64,000 nt of DNA, taken from NCBI GenBank assembly GCA_020041925.1, contig CP083409.1, one strand, 5' to 3'. A program made the position numbers and the translations under genes. This DNA is from Faucicola osloensis_D (GTDB lineage Bacteria; Pseudomonadota; Gammaproteobacteria; Pseudomonadales; Moraxellaceae). The notes below the pieces were generated by a model. It saw nothing but the letters and a program-made list of their open reading frames with translations, was not told where the DNA came from and made no database searches. Positions 51,292 to 59,534 of this stretch are shown in pieces; the stretch's first letter is position 1, and the number at the start of each line of letters is the position of its first letter.

Positions 51292-53223
51292 TTATTTATC
51301 CCACTGCCAATGAATGGCTAACTGGTCTAACACGGTTTTGGCTTGTGGTTGATGTGACGCATCGCCATCTAGGTTGACTAGCACAATAAACCCATAAGTA
51401 GAATCATCTTTGCTGCTGACGGTAGCCTTGATATGATGTTGTAGTAGTAATTCACTGACAGCCATCACGGTCGCTTGACGTTTTAGTGCAGGTTTAAATA
51501 CTTTACCCACTGCGGTTAAGGGTAATGCATCGATCACGTAGATGGCTTTAGGAATCGCGGCTTTTTCGCCAATGTTTTGTTGGCAAAATTGCATCAGTTT
51601 ATCAGTATCTAAGTTGACACCCGGCTTAGGGGCAACGAATAAAACCGGTAACTCGCCTGTATAGCTATCAGGTTTACCAATGGCAGCACAGCCAGCTACC
51701 CCGTCATATTGATAAACCACCTCTTCGATCATTTTTGGGTCAATATTGTGTCCCCCTCGGATAATTAACTCTTTTTTTCTACCCGTCAAGAAAAAGTAGC
51801 CGTCTGCATCTTGATAGCCCAAATCGCCGGAATTAAACCAAGTTTCATTGTCCGTGTCAGTTACCCAAATCCCCTGATTTTGCTGCGCCAAATAATAGCC
51901 AACAAACACATTATCGCCGCGAATACAAATATTACCCACCTCACCTGTGTTGGCAACTCGCACAAACTTGCCATTATCATCAAGCATCATCACTTGCATA
52001 GGCTGATATGGGAAGCGTAGCCCTATTGAACCAATTTTCTTCTCCCCAAATCTTGGATTCGCTGAACTACCACAATTACCTTCCGTCATACCATACGCTT
52101 CAATGATTTGTACCCCTGTTTGTTTTTCAAATTGTTTAAATACTTCTATCGGCATTGGGGCTGCGCCACACAAACAGTGCTTTAAACTAGCAATATCATG
52201 GTCGCCAACTGGTAGATTTAATAATCCAGCAAAAAGCGTGGGCACACCACTAAAAAAGTTCACGCGATAATGCCCAATAATCGCCCAAAAATTTACCATC
52301 ACCCCATCGCCGCGATAGCCCTCTGGCGAAACTAGCAGAATTTCACCCCCCATCGATAACGGTAATAATCCTGTAACCATGACGGCATTGACGTGAAATA
52401 GGGGTAGTCCGCACAGCACGACATTGCCCTGATTTAGCATGTCATCACCAAACAATGTCCGTGCCTGTAAGACATTGGCGACTTCATTCTTATGATTACG
52501 CATGGCAATTTTGGGCATGCCAGTTGTACCACCGGTTCCAAAGAATGAAGACAGATCCTCAGGCACAATGGTACGGGGGTTAATTAATTTATCTTTGGGC
52601 TGGTTTTCAATCCCAGTGTAAAAGTCATGATAGATGACCCTCTCTGGTAACTGCTGTACAAATTCTTTATTTGCATCTGGCAAGGTTATATTAAGTTGAT
52701 GGGCGACATGATGAGCCATCGTCACCCCAATGATATGCTGCAAACTTGGGGTGAGCTTGGCAACCGCGACCGCCTTGTCCCAAAGCTGCGGCTTGTTATC
52801 TTGATTGGGTAATGGCGCAAGCATGATGAGTAGCGTGGCTTTGACTTCATTTAATAAGCCAGCAATCACAGAAGGTTCAAGCAATGGGTTAATCGGAAAA
52901 ATAATACCCGTTGCCTCGCCACCCCAGATACAAAAATGGGTTTCGGGTAAATTTGGCAACAATATCGCAATGACCGTATCTTTATCCGCGCCCAACGAAA
53001 AAAGCATATTGGCGGTTTGACGTATATATGCTAATAGCTCCCGATAGCTATAGCTTGTGCTGTTTTGATACTGCGTAGCATTTAAAACAAAAGTAAGGGC
53101 TTTTTCATCGCCAAACTGAGCTTCGCTCTCACATAGCATCTGATAGGTGCTGCTAGGCAGGTTTAAAGGAAAATTTTGTTCATACTGTTTGAGGTCGTCC
53201 TGATTTTTTATTTGCTGGTTCAT
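51292..53223 (-). CDS. AMP-dependent acyl-CoA synthetase/ligase
   Basis: 643-aa adenylate-forming enzyme. P-loop-like FGTGGTTGMPKIAMR, A5 motif EAYGMTEG, A7 WFNSGDLGYQDADGYFFLTGR, A8 KKELIIRGGHNIDP and the catalytic Lys in LTAVGKVFKPALKR. It activates a carboxylic acid as acyl-adenylate and transfers it to CoA; the substrate (fatty, aromatic or carnitine-type acid) cannot be read from sequence. Convergent with the regulator gene. AGGA site 11 nt before the ATG. Confidence 0.87.
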   Translation of the reverse strand: MNQQIKNQDDLKQYEQNFPLNLPSSTYQMLCESEAQFGDEKALTFVLNATQYQNSTSYSYRELLAYIRQTANMLFSLGADKDTVIAILLPNLPETHFCIWGGEATGIIFPINPLLEPSVIAGLLNEVKATLLIMLAPLPNQDNKPQLWDKAVAVAKLTPSLQHIIGVTMAHHVAHQLNITLPDANKEFVQQLPERVIYHDFYTGIENQPKDKLINPRTIVPEDLSSFFGTGGTTGMPKIAMRNHKNEVANVLQARTLFGDDMLNQGNVVLCGLPLFHVNAVMVTGLLPLSMGGEILLVSPEGYRGDGVMVNFWAIIGHYRVNFFSGVPTLFAGLLNLPVGDHDIASLKHCLCGAAPMPIEVFKQFEKQTGVQIIEAYGMTEGNCGSSANPRFGEKKIGSIGLRFPYQPMQVMMLDDNGKFVRVANTGEVGNICIRGDNVFVGYYLAQQNQGIWVTDTDNETWFNSGDLGYQDADGYFFLTGRKKELIIRGGHNIDPKMIEEVVYQYDGVAGCAAIGKPDSYTGELPVLFVAPKPGVNLDTDKLMQFCQQNIGEKAAIPKAIYVIDALPLTAVGKVFKPALKRQATVMAVSELLLQHHIKATVSSKDDSTYGFIVLVNLDGDASHQPQAKTVLDQLAIHWQWDK

Positions 53224-53277
53224 AGGGTCAAAGTCCTTTTTACTGTTAAATTAAGTATCGTAATACTTTGAAATCAT

Positions 53278-53309
53278 CTCTAGAAATAATTGCCTCTAGA
53301 AATAATACG
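53278..53309. repeat. 16-bp tandem duplication upstream of the acyl-CoA synthetase
   Basis: CTCTAGAAATAATTGC followed by CTCTAGAAATAATACG; first 13 bases identical. Confidence 0.85.
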
Positions 53310-53390
53310 GTATGTCAGTCAAAAATTCTGATATTGTTTCGTACATATTTGCTACAGTTAGCTGATGTGATGGACAAACTCAGTTAACTC

Positions 53391-53603
53391 ATGAAACTAC
53401 GGGAAAAAGGATGTTCCGATGATTGTACTATTGGGGCAGGTGCGATGACCGTATCACATGCCAACGATAGCTATTTTTGGGTTGTCAGTCAGTTTAGTCG
53501 TATGAGTGTGCCACAAGCCTATAAAGCACATACTGTCGCTACAGGTATCCAAGGAGTCGTTAGCATGGTGTTTATCTGGTTATTATCGATTATTCTGCTT
53601 TAG
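53391..53603 (+). pseudogene. C-terminal remnant of a GntP-family permease
   Basis: 70 codons. From about codon 13 the sequence TIGAGAMTVSHANDSYFWVV, QFSRMSVPQAYKAHT and a final hydrophobic helix match the C-terminal end of gluconate/glycerate permeases (GntP family: ...SHVNDSGFW...). The preceding 400 or so residues of the transporter are absent; upstream is intergenic DNA with a tandem duplication. A deletion remnant next to the glycerate kinase gene it would have served. Confidence 0.83.
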
Positions 53604-53641
53604 GTCATACCCTGTCATAAAATAACTTTAGGAAAAGCACC

Positions 53642-54784
53642 GTGAAAATTATTATTGCGCCAGATTCATTTAAAGAAAGTCTCACTGCCAGTGAAGTATG
53701 TGATGCCATTGAGACAGGATTTACCACTGTTTTTAAAGAAGCTGACATCATTAAAATACCGATGGCAGATGGTGGTGAAGGCACGGCTGCCGCGCTTAAA
53801 GAAACGCTGTCTGGCGAATGGCAACGTATCATTGCACATGACCCTTTGATGCGCCCGATTGAAGCAAGCTATGTGCTACTGCCCAATCAAACCGCCATTA
53901 TTGAGATGGCAAGCTGTGCTGGCTTGCACCTACTGACACAGTCAGAGCGAGACCCAAGTATCGCTACCACTTATGGCGTGGGTGAAATGCTACTTGATGC
54001 GATTGATAAAGGCGCAAAACATATTATCCTAGGTATCGGTGGCAGTGCCACCAATGATGCAGGTACAGGTATGCTAAAGGCCTTGGGCTATCGTTTTTTG
54101 GATGCACAGCATCATGAGCTTGCGCAAGGCGGTAAAGCGTTAGCGGCATTGGCGTTTATTGACAGCAGTGGGGTTAGCGATAAAATCGCTGATATTAGTA
54201 TTACTGTCGCCTGTGATGTGACCAATCCATTATGTGGCAAACTCGGTGCTAGCCATGTGTATGCCCCGCAAAAAGGGGCGACGCTAGACGATATCGTTAT
54301 TTTAGATAATGCACTTAACCATTTTGCCAATATTGCCAGCCGTCAAAATTTCCCCGATAATCGTAATGAAGCAGGCGCAGGTGCCGCAGGCGGTTTGGGT
54401 TTTGCGTTAATGACATTTTTATCGGCAACACTGACAGGCGGGTTTCAGTTGGTAAGTGAATTTAGTAATCTTGAGCAAATGATTCAGCAAGCAGATTTGG
54501 TCATCACCGGTGAAGGGAAGATGGATTTTCAAACGTCCATGGGCAAAGTGGCATCAGGCGTGCTATCCCTTGCCAAAGCAGTTAATGTGCCGGTTATCGC
54601 CATTTGTGGCGTGGTCGATGACCCTCACAGCCATTGGAAAGACGATGGTTTTACAATAGCGATGCCCAGTATTCAAACTTTAGGCTCGCTTGATGAAGCA
54701 CTTGCTTTAGCAAAACAAAATGTTGAAAAGACTGCCTATAATATCGCGATGGCAATGCAATTGGGTCAACAATTAAACCGTTAG
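53642..54784 (+). CDS. glxK: Glycerate kinase
   Basis: 380-aa glycerate kinase type 1 (GarK/GlxK family) phosphorylating D-glycerate. KIIIAPDSFKESLTASEVCDAI, PMADGGEGTAAAL, GIGGSATNDAGTGMLKALG and GAGAAGGLGFAL motifs are complete. GTG start at 53642 with AGGA upstream. Downstream of the decayed permease remnant, with which an operon was probably shared. Confidence 0.93.
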   Translation: MKIIIAPDSFKESLTASEVCDAIETGFTTVFKEADIIKIPMADGGEGTAAALKETLSGEWQRIIAHDPLMRPIEASYVLLPNQTAIIEMASCAGLHLLTQSERDPSIATTYGVGEMLLDAIDKGAKHIILGIGGSATNDAGTGMLKALGYRFLDAQHHELAQGGKALAALAFIDSSGVSDKIADISITVACDVTNPLCGKLGASHVYAPQKGATLDDIVILDNALNHFANIASRQNFPDNRNEAGAGAAGGLGFALMTFLSATLTGGFQLVSEFSNLEQMIQQADLVITGEGKMDFQTSMGKVASGVLSLAKAVNVPVIAICGVVDDPHSHWKDDGFTIAMPSIQTLGSLDEALALAKQNVEKTAYNIAMAMQLGQQLNR

Positions 54785-54870
54785 TATTTAGCCCTATAAA
54801 GATGCTCGCATATTAATGAGTTGCGCTAATAAAATAACAATGACCAACAACGATAAATAAGGATTTACAG

Positions 54871-56172
54871 ATGCAGCTTATTCGTGGACAAAAACTTAAA
54901 CTATCAGATGTATTAAACAATTCGCTGAGTTTTAGCTTAGCAACTACTCCACCAAGTAATTTAAACTTAGACATCGCACTGTTTGGTTTAGACAGTCAGG
55001 GTAAGCTTAGCGACGAAGCCTACATGATATTTTATAACCAGCCTCAAAGCCCGTGCGGTAGCCTAACGCTTAGCCAAAATGCTAGTCAAATAGTCAGCTT
55101 CGATGTCAATTTGGCCACTTTAACCCCGCACATTGAACGCTTGGTATTAACCTTAACCATTGATGGTCATCAAACCATGTCACAGTTGCCAGCAATGGCA
55201 ATCAACTTGCAATCTCAGCAGCAGACGGTCGTAAGCTTTCCAATTGACGGCAGTATGTTTCAGCAAGAAAAGGCACTAATGGCACTGGAACTTTATAAAA
55301 AAGATAATATTTGGCGTATGAATGCAGTGGGACAAGGTTTTAATGGTGGGTTGGCAGCCTTAATCAAGCATTTCGGTGGTGAAGTGGCTGAAGAAGCGCC
55401 TATTCAAGCCGCACCAACTGCGCCTATTACCCCACAACTATCCAAAATTGATTTAAAAAAGAAGATTTCCTTAGAAAAAGCAGAGAAAACAGGTAACGCC
55501 AGCATTATTGATTTAACCAAAAAGTCACTGGTACAACTGGAAAAGAAAAACCTACTTGATGTACAAGCACGTGTCGCTTTAGTGCTAGATGCCTCAGGCT
55601 CAATGAACCATCAATATCATAATGGTGATGTGCAAAAAGTGGTTGATCGTCTTATGCCACTGGCAATTAATTTTGACAATGACGGTAGTTTTGAATGTTG
55701 GGCATTTGCTCAATATACCACGCAGCTTGATGATGTCACTTTAACCAATGTAAATCAATTTATTCAAACAACCAAGCGAGGTTGGCGCAACTGGCAGGTG
55801 GGCGCAAGGATCAATCAAGAGCTACCGGCGATTGAAGCAGTGATTAACTACTACCAGCAGTTTGACGATGGTATTCCTGTGTATGTGTTGTTTATCTCCG
55901 ATGGTGGTGTGGGCAGTGGCCGGCAAATGCAAAAGGTTTTAACGCAGGCAGCAACGCTACCCATTTTTTGGCAGTTTGTTGGAATTGGCGGTCGCAATTA
56001 TGGGGTGCTTGAAAAACTCGATGATATGACAGGCCGTATTATTGATAATTGCAATTTTTTTGCGTTAGAGCGTATCACTGGTATCAGCGATGAGCGCTTG
56101 TATGAGCTTTTATTAGAAGAGTTCCCCAGTTGGTTAAATGAGGCTAAGGTTAAAGGGGTGATACGCAATTGA
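54871..56172 (+). CDS. TerF-like protein: TerD domain plus von Willebrand factor A domain
   Basis: 433-aa protein. Residues 1 to about 170 form a TerD-type calcium-binding beta-sandwich (IALFGLDSQGKLSDEAYMIF, then the YNQPQSPCGSLTL segment, ending AVGQGFNGGLAALIKHFGG). A charged linker (about 175-235) leads to a VWA domain with MIDAS motif LVLDASGSMNHQY and YVLFISDGGVGSGRQM. This is the TerF arrangement of tellurite/phage-resistance Ter systems, but no other ter gene is near. TerD-VWA proteins are thought to act as metal-dependent scaffolds in stress responses. Followed by its own terminator. Ribosome site AAGGA. Confidence 0.85.
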   Translation: MQLIRGQKLKLSDVLNNSLSFSLATTPPSNLNLDIALFGLDSQGKLSDEAYMIFYNQPQSPCGSLTLSQNASQIVSFDVNLATLTPHIERLVLTLTIDGHQTMSQLPAMAINLQSQQQTVVSFPIDGSMFQQEKALMALELYKKDNIWRMNAVGQGFNGGLAALIKHFGGEVAEEAPIQAAPTAPITPQLSKIDLKKKISLEKAEKTGNASIIDLTKKSLVQLEKKNLLDVQARVALVLDASGSMNHQYHNGDVQKVVDRLMPLAINFDNDGSFECWAFAQYTTQLDDVTLTNVNQFIQTTKRGWRNWQVGARINQELPAIEAVINYYQQFDDGIPVYVLFISDGGVGSGRQMQKVLTQAATLPIFWQFVGIGGRNYGVLEKLDDMTGRIIDNCNFFALERITGISDERLYELLLEEFPSWLNEAKVKGVIRN

Positions 56173-56182
56173 ACTTGGTAAT

Positions 56183-56213
56183 AAAAAAGGACTGGAATTC
56201 AGTCCTTTTTTTA
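56183..56213 (+). terminator. Terminator after the TerF-like gene
   Basis: AAAAAAGGACT, 7-nt loop, AGTCCTTTTTTT starting 11 bp after the stop codon. Confidence 0.88.
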
Positions 56214-56702
56214 TTGAAAAGATACACATATACGTAATATGGTTTTTTCTGTGCTGTCATACTGTTATCTATATTTATCCTGCATAATGTAAGACACTTC
56301 TAACGTGTCAAGCTCTATGTTTTGGTAAGTTACAATGATTTAAGCACAACATAAGTTCCTTGTTTTAAATCAATACAGATACGATTAACTTGACAATGAA
56401 GAACCAACTAAACTAAAATCTAGAAATTAACAAAAACTTTATCTACTTTTGTTAATAGTGATCCTACATTTGTTCGCTATAAAAGCGTGATAGCGTAACA
56501 ATCCTGAGCTACGACCCCGCCAAATCCACAATTTTTCTCACAAAATTGTTCGGTTTGTACATGTAAAATTTGACCAAATCACGTATTGACTAGCCTTTAT
56601 GTTCTAGTCCATATCTTTATTTTGTCTAAATTTTGCATTTTTCAATCTTAATTTTCATTGTTTAATCGCAGTTATAAAGATGCAATGAATAAGGGGCTAG
56701 TT
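56214..56702. other. Intergenic region and structured leader of the RNA-repair operon
   Basis: About 490 bp without a gene, AT-rich. It contains a good sigma-70 promoter (56390-56419) followed by three perfect inverted repeats within about 130 bp: ATTAACAAAA/TTTTGTTAAT (56426-56456, at the expected transcription start), CGCTAT/ATAGCG (56475-56495) and ACAATTTT/AAAATTGT (56528-56549). The resulting leader of roughly 275 nt may be structured. Confidence 0.6.
56390..56419 (+). promoter_or_regulatory. Sigma-70 promoter candidate for the kinase-ligase operon
   Basis: TTGACA (56390-56395), 18-bp spacer, TAAAAT (56414-56419). A 10-bp inverted repeat begins 7 bp downstream of the -10 and could be an operator or a 5' hairpin. 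Confidence 0.6.
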
Positions 56703-58184
56703 ATGCAAAAATTTATTTTAATCCGTGGCCATCAAGGCTCTGGGAAAACCACGTTTGCCAGACAGCAGCAAAGCAAATTTGCTCAAGCGTATCCCAATGC
56801 AACCATCGTCCATTTAGAAAATGACCTATTACTCACTGATGAAAATGGTATGTATCGTTGGTCAGGTGATTTGGTGGATAAAGCCCAACGTCAAAATCTT
56901 GTAACATTTAAAAATATGCTTAAGCAAGGGCAACAGCACCCTAACCAAGATATATTAATTGTCAATTCAAACACGAATCAAAAAGGTTCAGCTTGTATCC
57001 ATTTGATTAAGATGGCGAAAAAGTTTGGCTTTGAGGTTGAAATTTACCGTTTACACAATTTTTTTGAAAACACGCATAACGTCAAACAAGCAGATGTGTT
57101 AACGGCTTATATCAATTTGAATAACAGCAAATTACGTGACGAAATCCATGTTCCTGCCATTAAGCCAATTGATGCGTTAACTCAGCAGTTAGTTGACAAA
57201 ATGCATGTATTTAATCAGGGTAAATTGCCATTTGACGAGGTACAACAGACGTTTGTCACCGATGACTATTTGACCTTTGCACGCAAAAATTTCGTCAAAA
57301 AACAAAGTAAAAACTATCCAGATCTGTTCGTTTTAAAATACGCGCGTAAGGTATTTTACGAAAACAGCTTTGATAATGCCTTGTTAGAAATGCGCGGACT
57401 TGTGATTAATAAGCATAACCGTATTATTGTGCGACCATTTAACAAGGTATTTAACTATTCTGAATGTATTGCTAAAAATAGTCCCTATCCCATTGCGATG
57501 AGTGACGATCGATTGGTCGACGCCGTGGTTAAGGTAAACGGATTTTTGGGTGTATGCACTTATGTTGAACTCGATGATAATCACCCAAGTGCTGGTGCTA
57601 GCTTTGATCGACAAGTGCTATATTCGACTACTGGATCACTTGATAGCAGTTTTGCGCTCATGACGCGTGAGCATTGCACGAAATATGAACCTGTATTTAA
57701 ACAGTTTGCTAATCATACCTTTTTATTTGAGATTACTGACCCAAGCGACATTCATATTATTCCTGAAGCGTTTGGTGAAACACTTATTGGTATAAGGGAT
57801 GTGGCAACAGGCAACTTATTTAGTGAGCAGCAGTTGGATGAAATTGGTAAAAAGTTTGGTTTAAAACGCCCTACTACGCTAAAAAACGTCCGTTTTGGTG
57901 AGTTAAAAACCCTATTAAAAACCGTTAAACACGAAGGTTTTATGGTGTTTGATAGCCAAACGCAAGATTTATTATTTAAATTAAAGTCACCTTATTATCT
58001 GGTGTCGAAATTTTTTGGACGTAGCCAAGAAAAAAATTTGGGCAGTAAATTAAGTAAGCAGCAAGTGGATGAAGAATATTATCCGCTGATTGATCATATC
58101 AAAGCACATCAAGATACGTTTAATCAGCTTGATGAATTACAGAAAATCGCTTTTGTCCAACAATTTTTAGAAAAATTAGAATAA
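56703..58184 (+). CDS. Polynucleotide kinase-RNA ligase fusion protein
   Basis: 493-aa protein. N-terminal P-loop kinase (GHQGSGKTT, residues 9-17) of the T4 Pnk type. From about residue 185 a T4 Rnl1-like ligase: upstream MRG (R231), nucleotidyl-lysine motif K277-V-N-G, motif III glutamate LFEITDP (E343), motif IV HEGFMVF (E411) and motif V LLFKLKSPYYL (K426, K428). It would 5'-phosphorylate and seal RNA; the metallophosphoesterase that follows by 12 bp would clear 2',3'-phosphates. ATG 56703 has AAGGGG upstream; TTG 56658 is unlikely. Relatives occur in phages and in bacterial RNA-repair clusters. Which RNA is repaired is unknown. Confidence 0.87.
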   Translation: MQKFILIRGHQGSGKTTFARQQQSKFAQAYPNATIVHLENDLLLTDENGMYRWSGDLVDKAQRQNLVTFKNMLKQGQQHPNQDILIVNSNTNQKGSACIHLIKMAKKFGFEVEIYRLHNFFENTHNVKQADVLTAYINLNNSKLRDEIHVPAIKPIDALTQQLVDKMHVFNQGKLPFDEVQQTFVTDDYLTFARKNFVKKQSKNYPDLFVLKYARKVFYENSFDNALLEMRGLVINKHNRIIVRPFNKVFNYSECIAKNSPYPIAMSDDRLVDAVVKVNGFLGVCTYVELDDNHPSAGASFDRQVLYSTTGSLDSSFALMTREHCTKYEPVFKQFANHTFLFEITDPSDIHIIPEAFGETLIGIRDVATGNLFSEQQLDEIGKKFGLKRPTTLKNVRFGELKTLLKTVKHEGFMVFDSQTQDLLFKLKSPYYLVSKFFGRSQEKNLGSKLSKQQVDEEYYPLIDHIKAHQDTFNQLDELQKIAFVQQFLEKLE

Positions 58185-58196
58185 AGAGAACGCAAA

Positions 58197-58928
58197 ATGA
58201 GTAACATTTTTTTTACTTCAGATTTGCATTTTTCACATCGAAATATTGCAAAATTTTGTCCTCACACTCGCCCCCAGCCTAGCTATCAGGGCGACATTGA
58301 TACGCTTGATCAATACATGATTGAGATGTGGAACGATACCGTGGGCGTAGATGATGACGTATATAACTTGGGTGATTTGACGTTTTCACACAACCTACAA
58401 CACATCAACAAGGTATTATCGCAGCTAAACGGTCGTCATCATTTAATTTTTGGTAACCACGATGATATTATTCAAGACCACCTAGACAAGTTTTTGACCA
58501 CATCAAAGCACGATGGTCATCCATTGCTATATTCGGCTCAAAGTTATCTAAAACTGCAACTTAAAGAACTCGGTAGAACTTTAGTATTGTTTCATTATCC
58601 GATTGCTGAATGGGATGGTTGTCACAAAGGCTACTATCATCTGCATGGTCATATTCATGATCGTATGGCGGATATTGGTGGCCGTATTTTAAATGTTGGG
58701 TTTGATTTACACGGCAAATTGTTGACCTTAGATGAAGTGGTCAGTTATCTAGAAGATTTACCAAAACTTGACCATTTTAAAGATGACACCCCGCTAAATC
58801 ACCTGGCAATTCCAAGTATTTTGTCTAGTAGTCCGACCTTTGGTCAAATCAAAGTAGATGATGAATATCAGCAGTTGGTACAAAATATTTCACCATTAAT
58901 TCGACAAAAATTAATGGTGAATGGTTAA
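58197..58928 (+). CDS. Metallophosphoesterase of the RNA-repair operon
   Basis: 243-aa calcineurin-like phosphoesterase. The five metal-binding blocks are complete: FTSDLHFSHRN (D9, H11), NLGDLTFSHN, FGNHDD, LFHYPIAEW and LHGHIHD. The DLHFSHRN form and length are those of YfcE/phage-type phosphoesterases. Transcribed with the kinase-ligase gene, so the likely job is trimming of 2',3'-cyclic phosphates or 3'-phosphates from RNA ends before sealing. The C-terminal 45 residues are outside the fold and lack similarity I recognise. Confidence 0.87.
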   Translation: MSNIFFTSDLHFSHRNIAKFCPHTRPQPSYQGDIDTLDQYMIEMWNDTVGVDDDVYNLGDLTFSHNLQHINKVLSQLNGRHHLIFGNHDDIIQDHLDKFLTTSKHDGHPLLYSAQSYLKLQLKELGRTLVLFHYPIAEWDGCHKGYYHLHGHIHDRMADIGGRILNVGFDLHGKLLTLDEVVSYLEDLPKLDHFKDDTPLNHLAIPSILSSSPTFGQIKVDDEYQQLVQNISPLIRQKLMVNG

Positions 58929-59006
58929 CAAACCAACTTGCTGATAAATGCTAAATACGAAATAGTTTTTTAAATGACCAATCGTTTGAAAAATTCTGCC
59001 CTAGCT

Positions 59007-59405
59007 TTATTTAACCAAGACCAATTCACCGCCAATGCGTTTGACGGTGATTGCGCTTTTATTAACGCTTTGATAACCCATCACATTTGACGTGGTATGC
59101 ACTAAGCAGTCGTAGGTATTTGGCTTATCAGTAGGCTGACACACGGCTTTGTTGATTTTAGCTTTATACTGCATCGAGCCTAACATTTGCTGTGTGAGCA
59201 TATCAGTATGATAATTACCTGAGTAAATCGGGTGATTGATAATAATATTGCGATTGATGGCTTTGACTTCCTCATCAAATAGGCGCTGAATATCGGCTTG
59301 GGTTGGCACATCATTGGTAGGCTTTGTTTGATTGGCTGTATTATCTAAAGCAAATGCTTGCACACTTAACAACAATCCTGCGAATAACGCAAATTTGACA
59401 TTCAT
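59007..59405 (-). CDS. Secreted hypothetical protein
   Basis: 132 aa. Clear signal peptide (MNVKFALFAGLLLSVQAFA) giving a small periplasmic protein with two cysteines (about residues 90 and 100) that could form a disulfide, and a C-terminal beta-rich part. No family recognised. It stands between the convergent phosphoesterase and helicase genes and may be unrelated to them. Confidence 0.75.
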   Translation of the reverse strand: MNVKFALFAGLLLSVQAFALDNTANQTKPTNDVPTQADIQRLFDEEVKAINRNIIINHPIYSGNYHTDMLTQQMLGSMQYKAKINKAVCQPTDKPNTYDCLVHTTSNVMGYQSVNKSAITVKRIGGELVLVK

Positions 59406-59534
59406 AAGCTAACTTCCATTTCATTAATTTTAAATATAATTATAAACAATTATTGGTTAAAATACTTGTTGTAGTGAGAGTAAAGTTAATCCTTAGAACG
59501 GCATATCTGGATTTGTTAAAAGGCTTAAAAAATC

